A stretch of DNA of 64,000 nt. Origin: Hypericum androsaemum. Its lineage: Eukaryota > Streptophyta > Magnoliopsida > Malpighiales > Hypericaceae. Below the pieces are notes generated by a model. That model did no database searches. It was given only the letters and a program-made list of their open reading frames with translations, and had not been told where the DNA came from. The position numbers and the translations under genes are program-made. This document shows positions 13,801-24,600 of the stretch, piece by piece (within the stretch, counting starts at the first letter, position 1; each line of letters starts with the position of its first letter). The DNA lies in contig OZ023184.1 in the NCBI GenBank assembly GCA_963995505.1, positions 10,804,308 to 10,868,307 on the forward strand. The letters run 5' to 3'.

Positions 13801-14256
13801 TGTTTCTTTTGCTTGCCTTTCCTTGCCTTTTTCCTGCCTTTTCCTGCCTTTTCCTGCCTTAAGAGCCTTTTCTTGCCTTTTTCCTTGCCTTTTCTTCCCT
13901 TTTTCCTTGCCTTTTCCTGCCTTTTCATCCCTTTTTCCTTGCCTTTCCTTGCCATTTTCCTTGCCTTTTCCTGCCTTTTCTTTCCTTTTCCTTCATTTTC
14001 TTGCCTTTTCTTTCCTTTTCTTCCCTTTTCTTGCCTTTTCCTGGCTTTTCATGCCTTTTCCTTTCCTTTTCTTGCCTGATCATGCCTTTTCTTTCCTTTT
14101 GTTGCCTTATCTTTCCTTTTCTTGCCTCATCTTTGCAATTCTTTCCTTATCTTGCCTTTCCTTCCCTTTTCTTGCCTTATCTTGCCTTATCTTGCCTTTT
14201 CCTTGCCTTTTCTTTCCTTTTCTTGCCTTGTTTTACCTTGTCTGGCCTTTTCTTCC
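7845..14256. repeat. Left copy of a 6.4-kb satellite segment duplication
   Basis: This block matches 20440-26890 at an offset of about 12.6 kb. Anchors are TTTGTTTGCC at 7895 and 20486 (offset 12591), GTGTGTTTT at 10321 and 22920 (12599), TATCTAGAAT at 12515 and 25079 (12564), and CTTAGC at 12981 and 25585 (12604). The retroelement pieces at 15014-16381 and 17891-18693 lie between the two copies and are not duplicated. Edges are set where the variant order stops matching and are approximate. Confidence 0.82.
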
Positions 14257-15013
14257 CTTTTCAATCCTTATCTTGCCTTTTCATTCCTTTTTTGTCTTTT
14301 CTTGCATTTTTTATCATTTTCTTATCTTTTCCTTGCCTTTTCCTGCCTTTTCTTGCCTTTTCTTGCCTTTTCTTGCATTTTCTTGCATTTTCTTGCCTTA
14401 TCTTTCATTTTCTAACCTTTTCTTGCCTTTTCCTTGCCCTTTCATGCCTTTTCCATACCTTTTCTTTCCTTATCTTGCCTTATCTTGCCTTTTGCTGACC
14501 TTTTCTTTCCTTTTCTTGCCTTTTCCCTGCCTTTTCTTGCCTTTTCCTTGCCTTTTCTTAACTTTTCTTGCCATTTCTTTCCTTATCTTTCCTTTTCTTG
14601 CATTTTCCTTGCCTTTTCTTGCCTTCTCCTTGCCTTTTCTTACATTTTCTTTCTTTTCTTGCCTTTTCTTAACTTTTCATGCCTTTTTCTTTCCTTTTCT
14701 TACCTTTTTCGTGTCTTTTCTTGCCTTTTCTTTCCTTTCCTTTTCTTGCCTTTTCCATGCTTTTTCTTTCCATTCCTTGCCTTTTCATGCCTTTTCCTTG
14801 CCTTTTTTTTTCCTTATCTTTCCATTTCTTCACTTTTCCTCGGCATTTCCATCCTTTTCTTGCCTTATCTTGCCTTTTATTGAATTTTCATTCCTTTTCC
14901 TTGCCTTTTCTTGCCTTTACTGGCCTTTTCTTTCCTTTTCATACATTTTCTTGCCTTATCTTGCCTTTTATTGCCTTTTCCTTCCCTTTTCATTCCTTTT
15001 CTTTCCTTATCAA

Positions 15014-15784
15014 GATGTTCCTAATGTCTGTAGCGGAAGACAAATTCAACAAAGGAGGATGAGGGTCAAAGATGAGAAGAATTCAGGAGCTAATTTTGTT
15101 GGAGAAGTCAATGGAAAGAGGGAGAACACCATTAACACTAAGCACGACGTTGAGGGGAAGGTATGTAGTTCTGACGATTTGGAGGTTACACCTGAAGTGA
15201 TTGTTGAAGAAGAGGTTTTGACATGGGAGGAATTTGGTGAATATTCTATTGACTTGTTCGATGGAGAATGTTTTGATGACCATGCCATGTCACTTCTTTA
15301 CTTGAGGGATTTGTTCAATGAATCAGAATTGGTAGATGTTGTTCATATGAAGAAGTGCTTAACTGCTATTGATGGTGGACAAGAAGAACTTGTTGTTTTA
15401 GTTGACAAGGAAGATGTCCAACCCATATCTTACATGTCTCCTGATTTACATGTTGAACATATTGACTTCTTAGGTGTGGACAAGTTTAATTATATTGGAG
15501 GTTCATCGTTGATCAACATCTGGAATAGTTTGAAGTTCAAAGAAACGCTTAAACAGATTAGTAGGGCTTTTGCTTTTGAGTTGGAGATGACTTCAGATTC
15601 TTTAAGATCGAAGTACTTATTCTGTTGGAAAGGAAGGTATCAAGTGCAGCCACGACGTTCAAAGAGTTCATCTTGCACCAGCATGGTTGTGAGTTGGCAA
15701 AAGCATGACGGATGCAAGGATTTGAGGACAAATCCATTTCAAGAGGAGGGGAATGATATGAATCAGATCTGCAAGAAGCCATAA
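15014..15784 (+). pseudogene. 3' part of the F-family ORF, 5'-truncated
   Basis: From GATGTTCC at 15014 the sequence stops being satellite and matches the minus-strand ORF of element F (39251-40222) from its residue 58 or so onwards. It encodes the acidic middle section and ends with the [14 protein letters not shown] stretch, running past the LTR start to a stop at 15784. The N-terminal Gag-like part is missing, replaced by satellite. The frame stays open leftwards into the satellite, so a 754-codon plus-strand frame (13520-15784) fuses decapeptide repeats to this remnant. I read that as an accident of a stop-free satellite, not a gene. No known enzyme domain is visible. Confidence 0.85.
15739..15753 (+). 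other. Polypurine tract of truncated F copy
   Basis: TCAAGAGGAGGGGAA lies directly before the LTR start. It is the plus-strand primer site for reverse transcription and matches the tracts of F (39312-39326) and of element D (47739-47752). Confidence 0.85.
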
Positions 15785-16381
15785 TTATTTAATAATTCGT
15801 TTTTGAGTTTCAAAGTCTATTTAGGAAGTTAATTATTTGTTAATTTCATTTTACATGAGTTCTATTTTGTTTAGGAAGTTACCAAAAAGATAATTTCATT
15901 TTATTAGGAGTTCTAGTCTGTTTAGGAAGTCAATTATGAGATAATCACGTTTTTTAGTATTCCTAGTAGGATTAGAGTTATTTTCCTTTTCAGTTTCTCT
16001 TTTTAAGTCATATTTATCTAGTTAGAAGTTTTATTTAACTAGGATTCTTTTTGTAACAATATGCCTATATATAAAGGCTTTATCAATGAGAATGAGGAGA
16101 ATAATTTGAGTACAAAAACGTGGGCTTTGCTCTCTTGGTTCTTCGGAACTGTTCGAACACAGCAGAGGGATTTCGTTCGTTCACCTTCGACTTATCAAGC
16201 GGATCTACATCACCGTTTGTGGCGTCTTCATCAATTCAAGGTTCTTGTTTCCCTACAGCAGCGGGTCGAGGTTGTTCATACCGAGGTTCTTGCAAAGGTG
16301 CAAACAACGGGTCGAGATTTCCATCAATCTGAACGTCGATAGATCCGGCTTTCGCGTGGATCCGTAACGAGATTCACATCA
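15754..16381 (+). repeat. 3' LTR of truncated F copy
   Basis: The LTR starts TGATATGAATC and ends GATTCACATCA, which are near-perfect inverted ends. It is 628 bp, about 60 bp longer than the LTRs of F at 38743 and 40487. The extra length lies in the U3 part, where a TTTAGGAAGT-containing segment is partly repeated. A TATA-like TATATATAAA lies at about 16066-16075. Short open frames of 70-93 codons within it (around 16061-16342) recur in every LTR copy and have no independent support as genes. Confidence 0.9.
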
Positions 16382-17890
16382 TTTTCTTTCCTTTTCTTGC
16401 TCTATCTTACCTTTTATTGCCTTATCTTGGCTTATCTTGCCTTTTTATGCCTTTTCTTGCCTTATCTTCCCTTTTCTTGCCTTATCTTGCCTTTTCATTC
16501 CTTATCTTGCCTTTTCTTACCTTATCTTGCCTTTCCATGCTTTTCATGCCTTTTCTTCCCTTTCTTTGCCTTTTCTTGCCTTATCTTTCCTCTTTTTCTT
16601 CCTTTTCTTGCTTTTTCTTTACCTTTCCTTGCCTTTTCTTGCCTTTTCATGCCTTTTCCATACCTTTTCTTGCCTTTTCATAGCTTTTCTTGCCTTTTCT
16701 TGCCTTATCTTTCCTTTTCTTCCCTTATCTTTCCTTTTCTTTCCTTTTCTTGCCTTTTCTAATTTTTCCTTGCCTTATCTTTCATTTTCTTACCTTTTCT
16801 GGGCTTTTCGTTCCTTTTCCTTGCCTTTTCTTGCCCTTTCTTACATTTTCATGCCTTTTCCTTGCCTTCTCTTGCCTTTTCTTTCCTTTTCCTTGCCTTT
16901 TCATGCCTTTTCTTTCCTTATATTGCCTTTTACTTGCCTTTTCTTGCCTTATCTTGCCTTTTCCTTGCCTTTTCTTTCCTTTTCTTTCCTTTTCATGCCT
17001 TGTCTTGCCTTATCTTTCCTTTTTCTTTCCTTTTCTTGCGTTATCTTACCTTTTCTTGACTTATCTTGTCTTTTCTTTCCTTTTCATGCCTTTTCTTGCC
17101 TTTTCTGGACTTATCTTCCCTTTTCATTCCTTCTCTTGCCTTTTCATGCCTTCTCATGCCTTTTCCTTGCCTTTTCTTGCCTTATCTTTCCTTTTCTTGT
17201 CTTTTCATACCTTTTCTTGCCTTTTCATAACATTTCTTGCCTTATCTTGCCTTTTTTTGCCTTATTTTTCCTTATCTTTCCTTTTCTTACCTTTTCTAGC
17301 CTTTTCTTACCTTATCTTGCCTTTTCTTACCTTTTTTTCCCTTTTCTTGTCTTTTTATTCCTTTTCCAAGCCTTTTCTTTCCTTTTCTTGCCTTTTCCTG
17401 CCTTTCCTTGCCTTTCCTTGGCTTATCTTTCCTTTTCTTACCTTTTCTTAACTTTTCTTGCCTTTTCTTTCCTTTTCTTACCTTTTCTTACATTTTCTTT
17501 CTTTTTCTTGCCTTTTCTTTCCTTTTCGTGCCTTTTCCTTCCATTTCCTTGCCTCATCTTGCCTTATCTTGCCTTTTCCTTGACTTTTCTTTCCTTATCT
17601 TGCCTTATCTTGCCGTTTCTTGCCTTTTCCTTGCCTTTTCTTACTTTTTCTTGCCTTATCATTCCTTTTCTTACCTGTTCTTTCCTTTTCTTGCCTTTTC
17701 TTTCCTTTTCGTGCCTTTTCCTAGCATTTTCTTGCCTATCTTGCCTTTTATTGCCTTTTCCTTATCTTTTCTTTCCTTTTCTTGCCTTATCTTACATTTT
17801 TTGACTTATTTTTCCTTTTCTTGCCTTTTCATTACCTTTTCCTTCCTTGCCTTACCTTTTCTTTTCTTTTCTTGCCTCATCTTTCCTTTC
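16382..17890. repeat. Decanucleotide satellite, block 2
   Basis: The same 10-bp satellite resumes at once after the F LTR and runs to the solo LTR at 17891. It has the same CCTTTTCTTG consensus and the same variant classes, and nothing else is visible in it. Confidence 0.95.
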
Positions 17891-17892
17891 TG

Positions 17893-18128
17893 ATGTGAGC
17901 TCACCTACGAACACACCTACGAACACACCTACATTCAAGCCACAAGACTCACGGCAAGTGCACGTACCAATTGGACCGGTGACACGAGCAAGAGCCAAAA
18001 AGTTTCAGGCCAAATTTAATGGATTAATGCAAGAAGTTTGGGCTCAAGATGGTGCGTACAAGTGCAAGGACGTGCATGAGGCCTATGCAAAGCCCATGCA
18101 CGTGATAGAGGCTATTTTGGAAGCTTGA
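17893..18128 (+). pseudogene. LTR-encoded C-terminal tail of the gag-pol polyprotein
   Basis: The first 235 bases of this LTR read in frame as about 78 codons that correspond to the C-terminal end of the D polyprotein. The tail contains the signature [12 protein letters not shown] and ends ...VIEAILEA before TGA at 18126-18128. A small in-frame PTNTPTNTPT duplication is present near the start. In a solo LTR it has no pol upstream and cannot be expressed as part of a polyprotein. Confidence 0.8.
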
Positions 18129-18381
18129 CATGCACGTAAGCTTCTAGATGCATGCGCACATGGAGAATCAAGAAGAATCAGCCTATTTAGTCAGTGCATC
18201 TACTTGTTTTGGTCGTGTAGCTATTAGTTATTCTATTAGATATTATTTGCTTATATTATTCCTTATTTAGTTGAATAAATTCGGCCAGAATCTCCTTAGA
18301 TTAGGAAAGAGAGTTTTGGCCAGCCTTTGAACTCCTTTTAAGGAGTTAGCTTGTTTAGGAATACTTTGGTACTTTGGAGCC

Positions 18382-18388
18382 TATATAA
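18382..18388 (+). promoter_or_regulatory. LTR TATA box
   Basis: TATATAA follows GGAGCC in the U3 region. The same GAGCCTATATAA context is present at the corresponding place in the D and E LTRs, which supports it as the core promoter. Confidence 0.65.
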
Positions 18389-18693
18389 GGAGGTCTCCTA
18401 GCAATAAAACGTACACAACTTTTGAGATTGATAATTTTGTGAGTTAGATACTCCTTGCATATTCTTGCTAATTGCTGGATTGCTTAGCTTGAGCGAATCT
18501 TTCACTTATCAAACGATTCCTCCATCATCGTTTGTGGCGTGATTCGACTTGGACCAAAGGTTCACGAAATTCCATTGCTCGGGTTGCGGTTCTTCCAAAC
18601 CAAGGTTCTTGCAAGGCTCGAGTTCGTGGGTTGCGGTCTGTTCCATCCAAAGTAGCACGGTCCGTTGTGAATCTCCTGCCGAGGTTCATATCA

Positions 18694-21600
18694 CTTTCCA
18701 TGCCTTTCCTTCCATTTTCTTGCCTTTTCTCGCCTTTTCTTACCTTTTCCTTGCCTTTTCTTTCATTTTCCTTTTTCTTGACTTTTCTTTCCTTTTCTTG
18801 CTTTATCTTGCATTATCTTGCCTTTTCTTTCATTTTCCTTTTTCTTGACTTTTCTTTCCTTTTCTTGCTTTATCTTGCATTATCTTGCCTTTTCTTTCCT
18901 TGTCCTTGCCTTTTCTTTTCTTTTCTTGCCTTTTCATTCCTTTTACTTTCCTTTTCTTGCTTTTTTCGTGCCTTTTCGTTCCTTTTCTTGCCTTTTCTTT
19001 CCTTCTCTTGCCTATTCTTTCCTTTTCTTGCAATATCTTGCCTTCTCTTACCTTTTCTTGCCTTTTTGGGCCTTTCCATTCCTTTTCTTTGCCTTTTCTT
19101 GCTTTTTCCTGCCATTACTTGCCTTTCCTTGCCTTATCTTGCCATTTTTTACCTTTTCTTGCCTTTTCTTTCCATTTCTTACCTTTTCTTTCTTTTTCTT
19201 GCCTTTTCTTTCCTTTTTGTGCCTTTTCCTTCCATTTCCTGGCCTTATCTTGCCTTTTCCTTGACTTTTCTTTCCTTTTCTTACCTAATCTTGCCTTTTC
19301 TTGCCATTTCTTACCTTATCTTGCCATTTCTTGCAGTTTCTTACCTTTTCTTGCCTTTTCTTACCTTTTCATGCCTTTTCTTGCCTTATCTTTGCTTTTC
19401 TTGCCTTTTCATGCCTTTTCCATGCCTTTTCTTGCCTTTTTTTTGCTTTTCCTTATATTTTCTTGCCTTGTCTTGATTTTTTTTCCTTTTCTTGCTTTTT
19501 CATTCCTTTTCCTTGCCTTATCTTGCCTTATCTTTCCTTTTCTTGCCTTTTCATCCCTTTTCTTGCCTTATCTTGCCTTTTCCTTGCCTTTTCATGCCTT
19601 TTCTTTCCTTCTCTTGCCTTTTCTTGCCTTTTCCTTGCCTTTTCTTTCCTTTTTTGCCTTATCTTGCCTTTTCCTTGCCTTTTCTTTCCTTTTCTTGCAT
19701 TTTCATGCCTTTTCTTGCCTTATCCTTCCTTTTTCTTGCCTTTTCTTTCCTTTTCTTGCCTTTTCTTGCGTTATCTTGCCTTTTCTTGATATATCTTGCC
19801 TTTTCTTCCCTTATCTTGCCTTTTTTGAACTTATCTTGCCTTTTCATTCCTTATCTTGCATTTTCTTACCTTATCTTGCCCTTTCATTCATTCTCATACC
19901 TTTTCTTGCCTTTTCTTGCCTTATCTTTCCTCTTTTTTTCCTTTTCTTACTTTTTCCTTGCCTTTTCTTGCCTTATCTTGGATTTTCTTGCCTTTTCATG
20001 CCTTTTCCATGCCTTTTCTTTGCTTTTCTTGGCTTTTCTCTCCTTACCTTACCTTTTTTTGTCTTATCTTTCCTTTTCTTTGCTTTTCTTTCGTTTTCTT
20101 GCAATTTTTAGCCTTTTCTTGCCTTATCTTCCCTTTTCTTACATTTTCTTGCCTTTGGCCTTTTCATTCCTTTTCCTTGCCTTTTCTTGCCTTTCCATGC
20201 CTTTCCTTGCCTTTTCTTGCCTTTTCTTACCTTTTCATTCCTTTTCTTACCTTTTCTTGCCTTTCTTTCCTTTTCGTTCCTTTTCCTAGCATTTTCTTGC
20301 CTTATCTTGCCTTTTCCTTGACTTTTCTTACCTTTTCTTGCCTTATCTAGCCTTTTCTTAACTTATTTTGCCTTTTCGTGCCTTTTCTTGCCTTTTCCTT
20401 GCATTTTCCTTGCCTTTTCTTTCCTTTCCTTGCCTTTATATTTCCTTTTCTTGTCTTTCCTTTCCTTTTCTTGCCTTATCTTGCCTTTGTTTGCCTTATC
20501 TTTCATTTTCTTGCCTTATCTTTCCATTTCTTACCTTTTCTTTCCTTTTCTTAACTTTTCTTGCCTTTTTATGCCTTTTCTTGCCTTTTCCTTGCCTTTT
20601 CTAACCTTTTCTTTTCTTTTCTTGCCATTTCCTTACTTTTTCTTGCCCTTTCCTTCCTTTTCTTGCCTTATCTTCCCTTTTTTTCCTTTTCTTCCTTTTT
20701 CATGCCTTTTCTTGCCTAATCTTTCCTTTTCTTGCCTTTTCATGTCTTTTCCATGCATTTTCTTGCCTTTTCTATCCTTTTCCTACCTTATCTTTCCTTT
20801 TCTTGTCGTTCCTTGCCTTTTCTTGCCTTTTCTTTCATTATCTTGCCTTTTCTTGCCTTATCTTGCCTTTTCTTGCCTTATCTTACCTTATCTTTCCTTT
20901 TCTTGCCTTTTCTCGCCTTTACTTACCTTTTCTTGCCTTTTCATTCCTTTTCTTGCCTTTTCTTAACTTTTTTTGAGTTTTCTTGCCTTTTCATGCCTTT
21001 TACTTGCCTTTTCTTACTTTTTCTTTCCTTTTCCTCGCTTTTTCTTGCCTTTTCTTGCTTTATCATTTCTTTTCTTGCCTTTTCTTGTCTTATCTTACCT
21101 TTTCTTATCCTTTCTTGCCTTTTCCTTGCCTTTTCATGCCTTTTCCTTCCTTATTCTTGCTTTTTATTGCCTTTTCTTTTCTTTTCTTGCCTTTTCTTTA
21201 CTTTTCCTTGCCTTTTCATGCCTTTTCCATGCCTTTGCTTTCCTTTTCTTTTCTTTTCCTTGCCTTTTCTTTCCCTTTCTTGCCTTATGTTGCCTTTTCC
21301 CTACCTTTTATTTCCTTTTCTTGCCTTTTCATACCTTTTCCATGCCTTTTCTTGCCTTTTCATTCCTTTTCCTACCTTATCTTTCCTTTTACTTTGCCTT
21401 TTCTTGCCTTATCTTGCCTTATCTTGCCTTTTCTTGCCATATCTTGCCTTTTCTTGCCTTATCTTACCTTTTGTTGCCTTATCTTGGCTTTTCATTTCTT
21501 ATCATGCCATATCTTGCATTTTCTTACTTTTCTTTCCTTTTCATGCCTTTTCATACCTTTTCCTTGCCTTTTCTTGCCTTTTCCTGCCTTTTCTTTCCTT

Positions 21601-24600
21601 TTCCTTGCATTTTCTTTCTTTTTCTTGCCTTATCTTTCCTTTTCTTGCCTTTTTATGCATTTTCTATGACTTTTCTTTCCTTTTCTTTCCATTTCTTGCC
21701 ATTTCTTGCCCTATCTTGCCATTTCCTTGCATTTTCTTGCCTTATCTTGCCTTATCTTTCCTTTTCTTACCTTATCTTTCCTTTTCTTGTCTTATCGTGC
21801 ATTTTCTTGTCTTTCCTTGCCTTTTCTTGCTTTATCTTGCCTTTTCTTGCCTTATCTTACCTTAACATGCCTTTTCTTGCCTTTTCATGCCTGATCTTGC
21901 CTTTTCTTACCTTATCTTGCCTTTTCTTACCTTATCTTACCTTTCCTTGCCTTATCCTACCTTTTCATTCCTTATCATGCCTTATCTTGCCTTTTCTTAC
22001 CTTTTCTTGCCTTTTCATACCTTTTCCTTGCCTTTTCTTGCCTTTTCTTGCCTTTTCTTTCCTTTTCCTTGCCTTTTCTTGCCATTTCCTGCCTTATCTT
22101 GCCTTTTCTCGCCTTTTCTTGCCTTATCTTTCCTTTTCTTTCCTTTTCTTGCCTTTTCTTTCCTTTTCTTTCCTTTTCTCGCCTTTTCTTTATTTATGTT
22201 TCCTTTTCCTTTTTTTTCTTGCCTTTTTGTACCTTTTCCTTGACTTTTCTTTCCTTTTCTTGCCTTATCTTGCCATTTCACGCCTGTTCCATACCTTTTC
22301 TTGCATTTTCTTTCCTTTTCTTGCCTTTTCTTTCCTTTTCCTTGCCTTTTCTTGCCTTATCTTTACTTTTTTGCCTTTCCATGCCCTTTCTTGACTTATC
22401 TTGCCTTTTCTTGCCTTTTCCTTGCCTTTTCTTGCCTTATCTTACCTTTTCTTGCATCATCTTTCATTTTCTTTTCTTTCCTTCCCTTTTGTTGCCCTTT
22501 TTTTCCTTTTCTTGCCTTTGCTTGCCTCATCTTTCCTTTTCTTGCCTATTCATTACTTTTCCTTGCCTTTTCTTACATTTTCCTTGCCTTTTCTTGCATT
22601 TTCTATCATTTTCTTTCCTTTTCTTTCCTTTTCTTGCCTTTTCCTTGCCTTATCTTTCATTTTCTTACCTTTTCTTGCCTTATCTTGCCTCTTCTTGCCT
22701 TTTCCTTTCCGTTTCTTGCCTTTTCATTACTTTTCTTGCCTTATCTTTAATTTTCTTGCCTTTTCATGCCATTTCCATGCCTTTTCTTTCCTTTTCTTTC
22801 CTTTTTCTTGCCTTTTCTTGCCTTATCTTTCCTTTTCTTGCCTTTCCTTGCATTTTCTTGCCTTATCTTTCCTTTTCTTGCCTTTTCCTTACCTTTTCTA
22901 GCCTTTTCTTGCCTTATCCGTGTGTTTTCTTGTCTTTTCTTGCCTTTTCTTTCCTTTTCTTGCCTTTTCATGCCTTTTCCTTGCCTTTCCTTGCCTTTTC
23001 CTTGCCTTTTCTTACCTTTTCTTTCCTTTTCTAGCCTTTTCCTTGCTTTTTCTTGCCTTTTCTAACCTTATCTTTCCTTTTCTTTCCTTATCTTGCCTTT
23101 TTTTGCCTTTTCTTATCTTATCTTGCCTTTTCTTTCCATTTCATTCCTTATCTAGCCTTTTCTTGTCTTTTCCTTGCTTTTATTTCCTTTTCTTACCTTT
23201 TCAAGCCTTTCCTTGCCTTATCTTTCCTTTTCTTGCCTTTTCATGCCTTTTTCGTTCCTTTCCTTGCCTTTTCTTTCCTTTTCCTTCCTTATCTTCTCTT
23301 TTCTTGTCTTTTCTTATCTTTTCATTGCATTTTCTTACCTTTTCTTTCCTTTTCTTGACTTTTCCTTGCTTTTTCTTGCCTTTTCTTGCTTTTCTTTCCT
23401 TTTCTTTCCTTTTCTTGCCTTTCCATGCCTTTTCTTGCTTTTGCTTTCCTTTTCTTTCCTTTTCTTGCATTATCTTTTCTTTTCTCTCCTTTTCTTGCCT
23501 TATCTTGCCTTATCTTGCCTTATCTTTCCTTTTCTTGCCTTTTCCTTGCCTTTTCTTACCTTTACTTGCCTTTTCCTTTCTTTTTCTCGCCTTTTCTTGC
23601 CTTATCTTTCCTTTTCTTTCCTTTTCTTTCCTTTTTTTGCCTTTTCATTTCTTATCTTGCCTTTTCTTATCTTTTCTTGCCTTTTCCTGCCTTTTACTTA
23701 CTTTTTATTTCATTTTCTTGCATTTTCTTGCATTTTCTTTCCTTTTCTTGCCTTTTCTTGCCTTATCGTGCCTTTTCTTACCTTTTCTTGTCTTTTCCTT
23801 GTCTTTTCATGCCTTTTCCATGCCTTTCCTTATCTTTCCTTTTCCTTGCCTTTTCTTTCCTTTTCTTGCCTTATCTTCCCTTTTCTTTCCTTTTCCTTGC
23901 CTTTTATTTCCCTTTCTTATCTTTTCATGCTTTTTCTTGCCTTATCTTTCCTTCTCTTGCCTTTTCATGCATTTTCCATGCCTTGTCCTTCCTTTTCTTG
24001 CCTTTTCTTTCCTTTTCCTACCTTATCTTTCATTTTCTACTCTTTCCTTGTCTTATCTTGCCTTTTCTTGCCTTTTCTTACCTTAACTTGCCTTATCTTG
24101 CCTTTTTTTATCTTATCTTGCCTCTTCTTACCTTTTCTTGCCTTATCTTTCCTTTTCATTCCTTATCATGCCTTATCTTGCCTTTTCTTACCTTTTCTTT
24201 CCCTTTCATACATTTTCTTTCCTTATCTTGCCGTTTCTTGCCTTTTCCTTACCTTTTCTTTCCTTTTCTTGCCTTTTCTTGCCTCATCTTTCATTTCTTT
24301 GCCTTTCCATCCCTTTCCTTGCCTTATCTTGCTTTTCTTTCCTTTTTCTTGCATTTTTTTCCTTTTCTTGCCTTTTCATGCCCTTTCCATGCGTTTTCTT
24401 TCCTTTTCTTGCCTTTTCTTGCCTTTTTAATGCCTTTTCTGTTCTTTTCTTGACTTTTCTTGCCTTTTCCTTGCCGTTTCTTGCCTTTCCTTGCCTTTTC
24501 TTACCTTTTCTTGCCTTGTCTTTCTTTTTCTTGCATTTTCTTTCCTTTTCTTGTATTTTCTTGCCTTTTCTTGCCTTATCATTCCTTTTCATACCTTTTC

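Larger units (their letters stand above)
1..15013. repeat. Decanucleotide pyrimidine satellite, block 1
   Basis: The stretch is a head-to-tail array of a 10-bp unit, consensus CCTTTTCTTG on the plus strand, kept almost without interruption for 15 kb. The common unit variants are CCTTATCTTG, CCTTTTCTTT, CCTTTTCTTA and CCTTTTCATG, so substitutions concentrate at the third or fourth T and at the last bases, while the CC pair and central C are conserved. Occasional 9- and 11-bp units shift the phase. Nine of ten consensus positions are pyrimidine. No gene, tRNA or unique sequence is visible in it. The long frames it contains are explained by the unit itself: 10 bp is one more than a multiple of three, so three units encode the same decapeptide in each forward frame and no frame has a stop. 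Confidence 0.97.
15014..16381 (+). mobile_element. 5'-truncated copy of non-autonomous LTR element F
   Basis: The copy keeps the 3' part of the internal ORF, the polypurine tract and a 3' LTR, but the 5' LTR, primer site and ORF start are absent. Satellite sequence lies directly on both sides. No TSD is found (left flank ...TATCAA, right flank TTTTC...), which fits loss of the 5' half by deletion or unequal recombination within the array rather than a fresh insertion. Confidence 0.85.
17891..18693 (+). mobile_element. Solo LTR of the A/D/E lineage, TSD CTTTC
   Basis: The 803-bp sequence begins TGATGTGAGC and ends GGTTCATATCA and is flanked by identical CTTTC at 17886-17890 and 18694-18698. 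It matches the LTRs of element D across its length. A single LTR with intact TSD is the expected product of recombination between the two LTRs of an inserted element. The flanking satellite shows that the array existed before the insertion. A TATATAA box lies at 18382-18388 and an AATAAA-type signal follows at about 18403. Confidence 0.95.

Noticed and set aside
1..15013. CRISPR array or telomeric repeat
   Set aside because: There are no spacers and the unit is 10 bp in a plant context. The plant telomere motif TTTAGGG is absent.
15046..15288. Reverse-strand frames opposite the F ORF (also 39777-40019)
   Set aside because: They are shadows of the real frame, conserved only because the coding strand is.
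16061..16342. Small frames inside F LTRs (also 38782-39019, 40526-40763, 57069-57306), overlapping in two frames
   Set aside because: They recur only because the LTR is repeated. Two frames are open over the same bases and neither has a recognisable domain.
18549..18848. Frame running from the solo LTR into satellite
   Set aside because: It is a chance fusion of LTR U5 with stop-free satellite.
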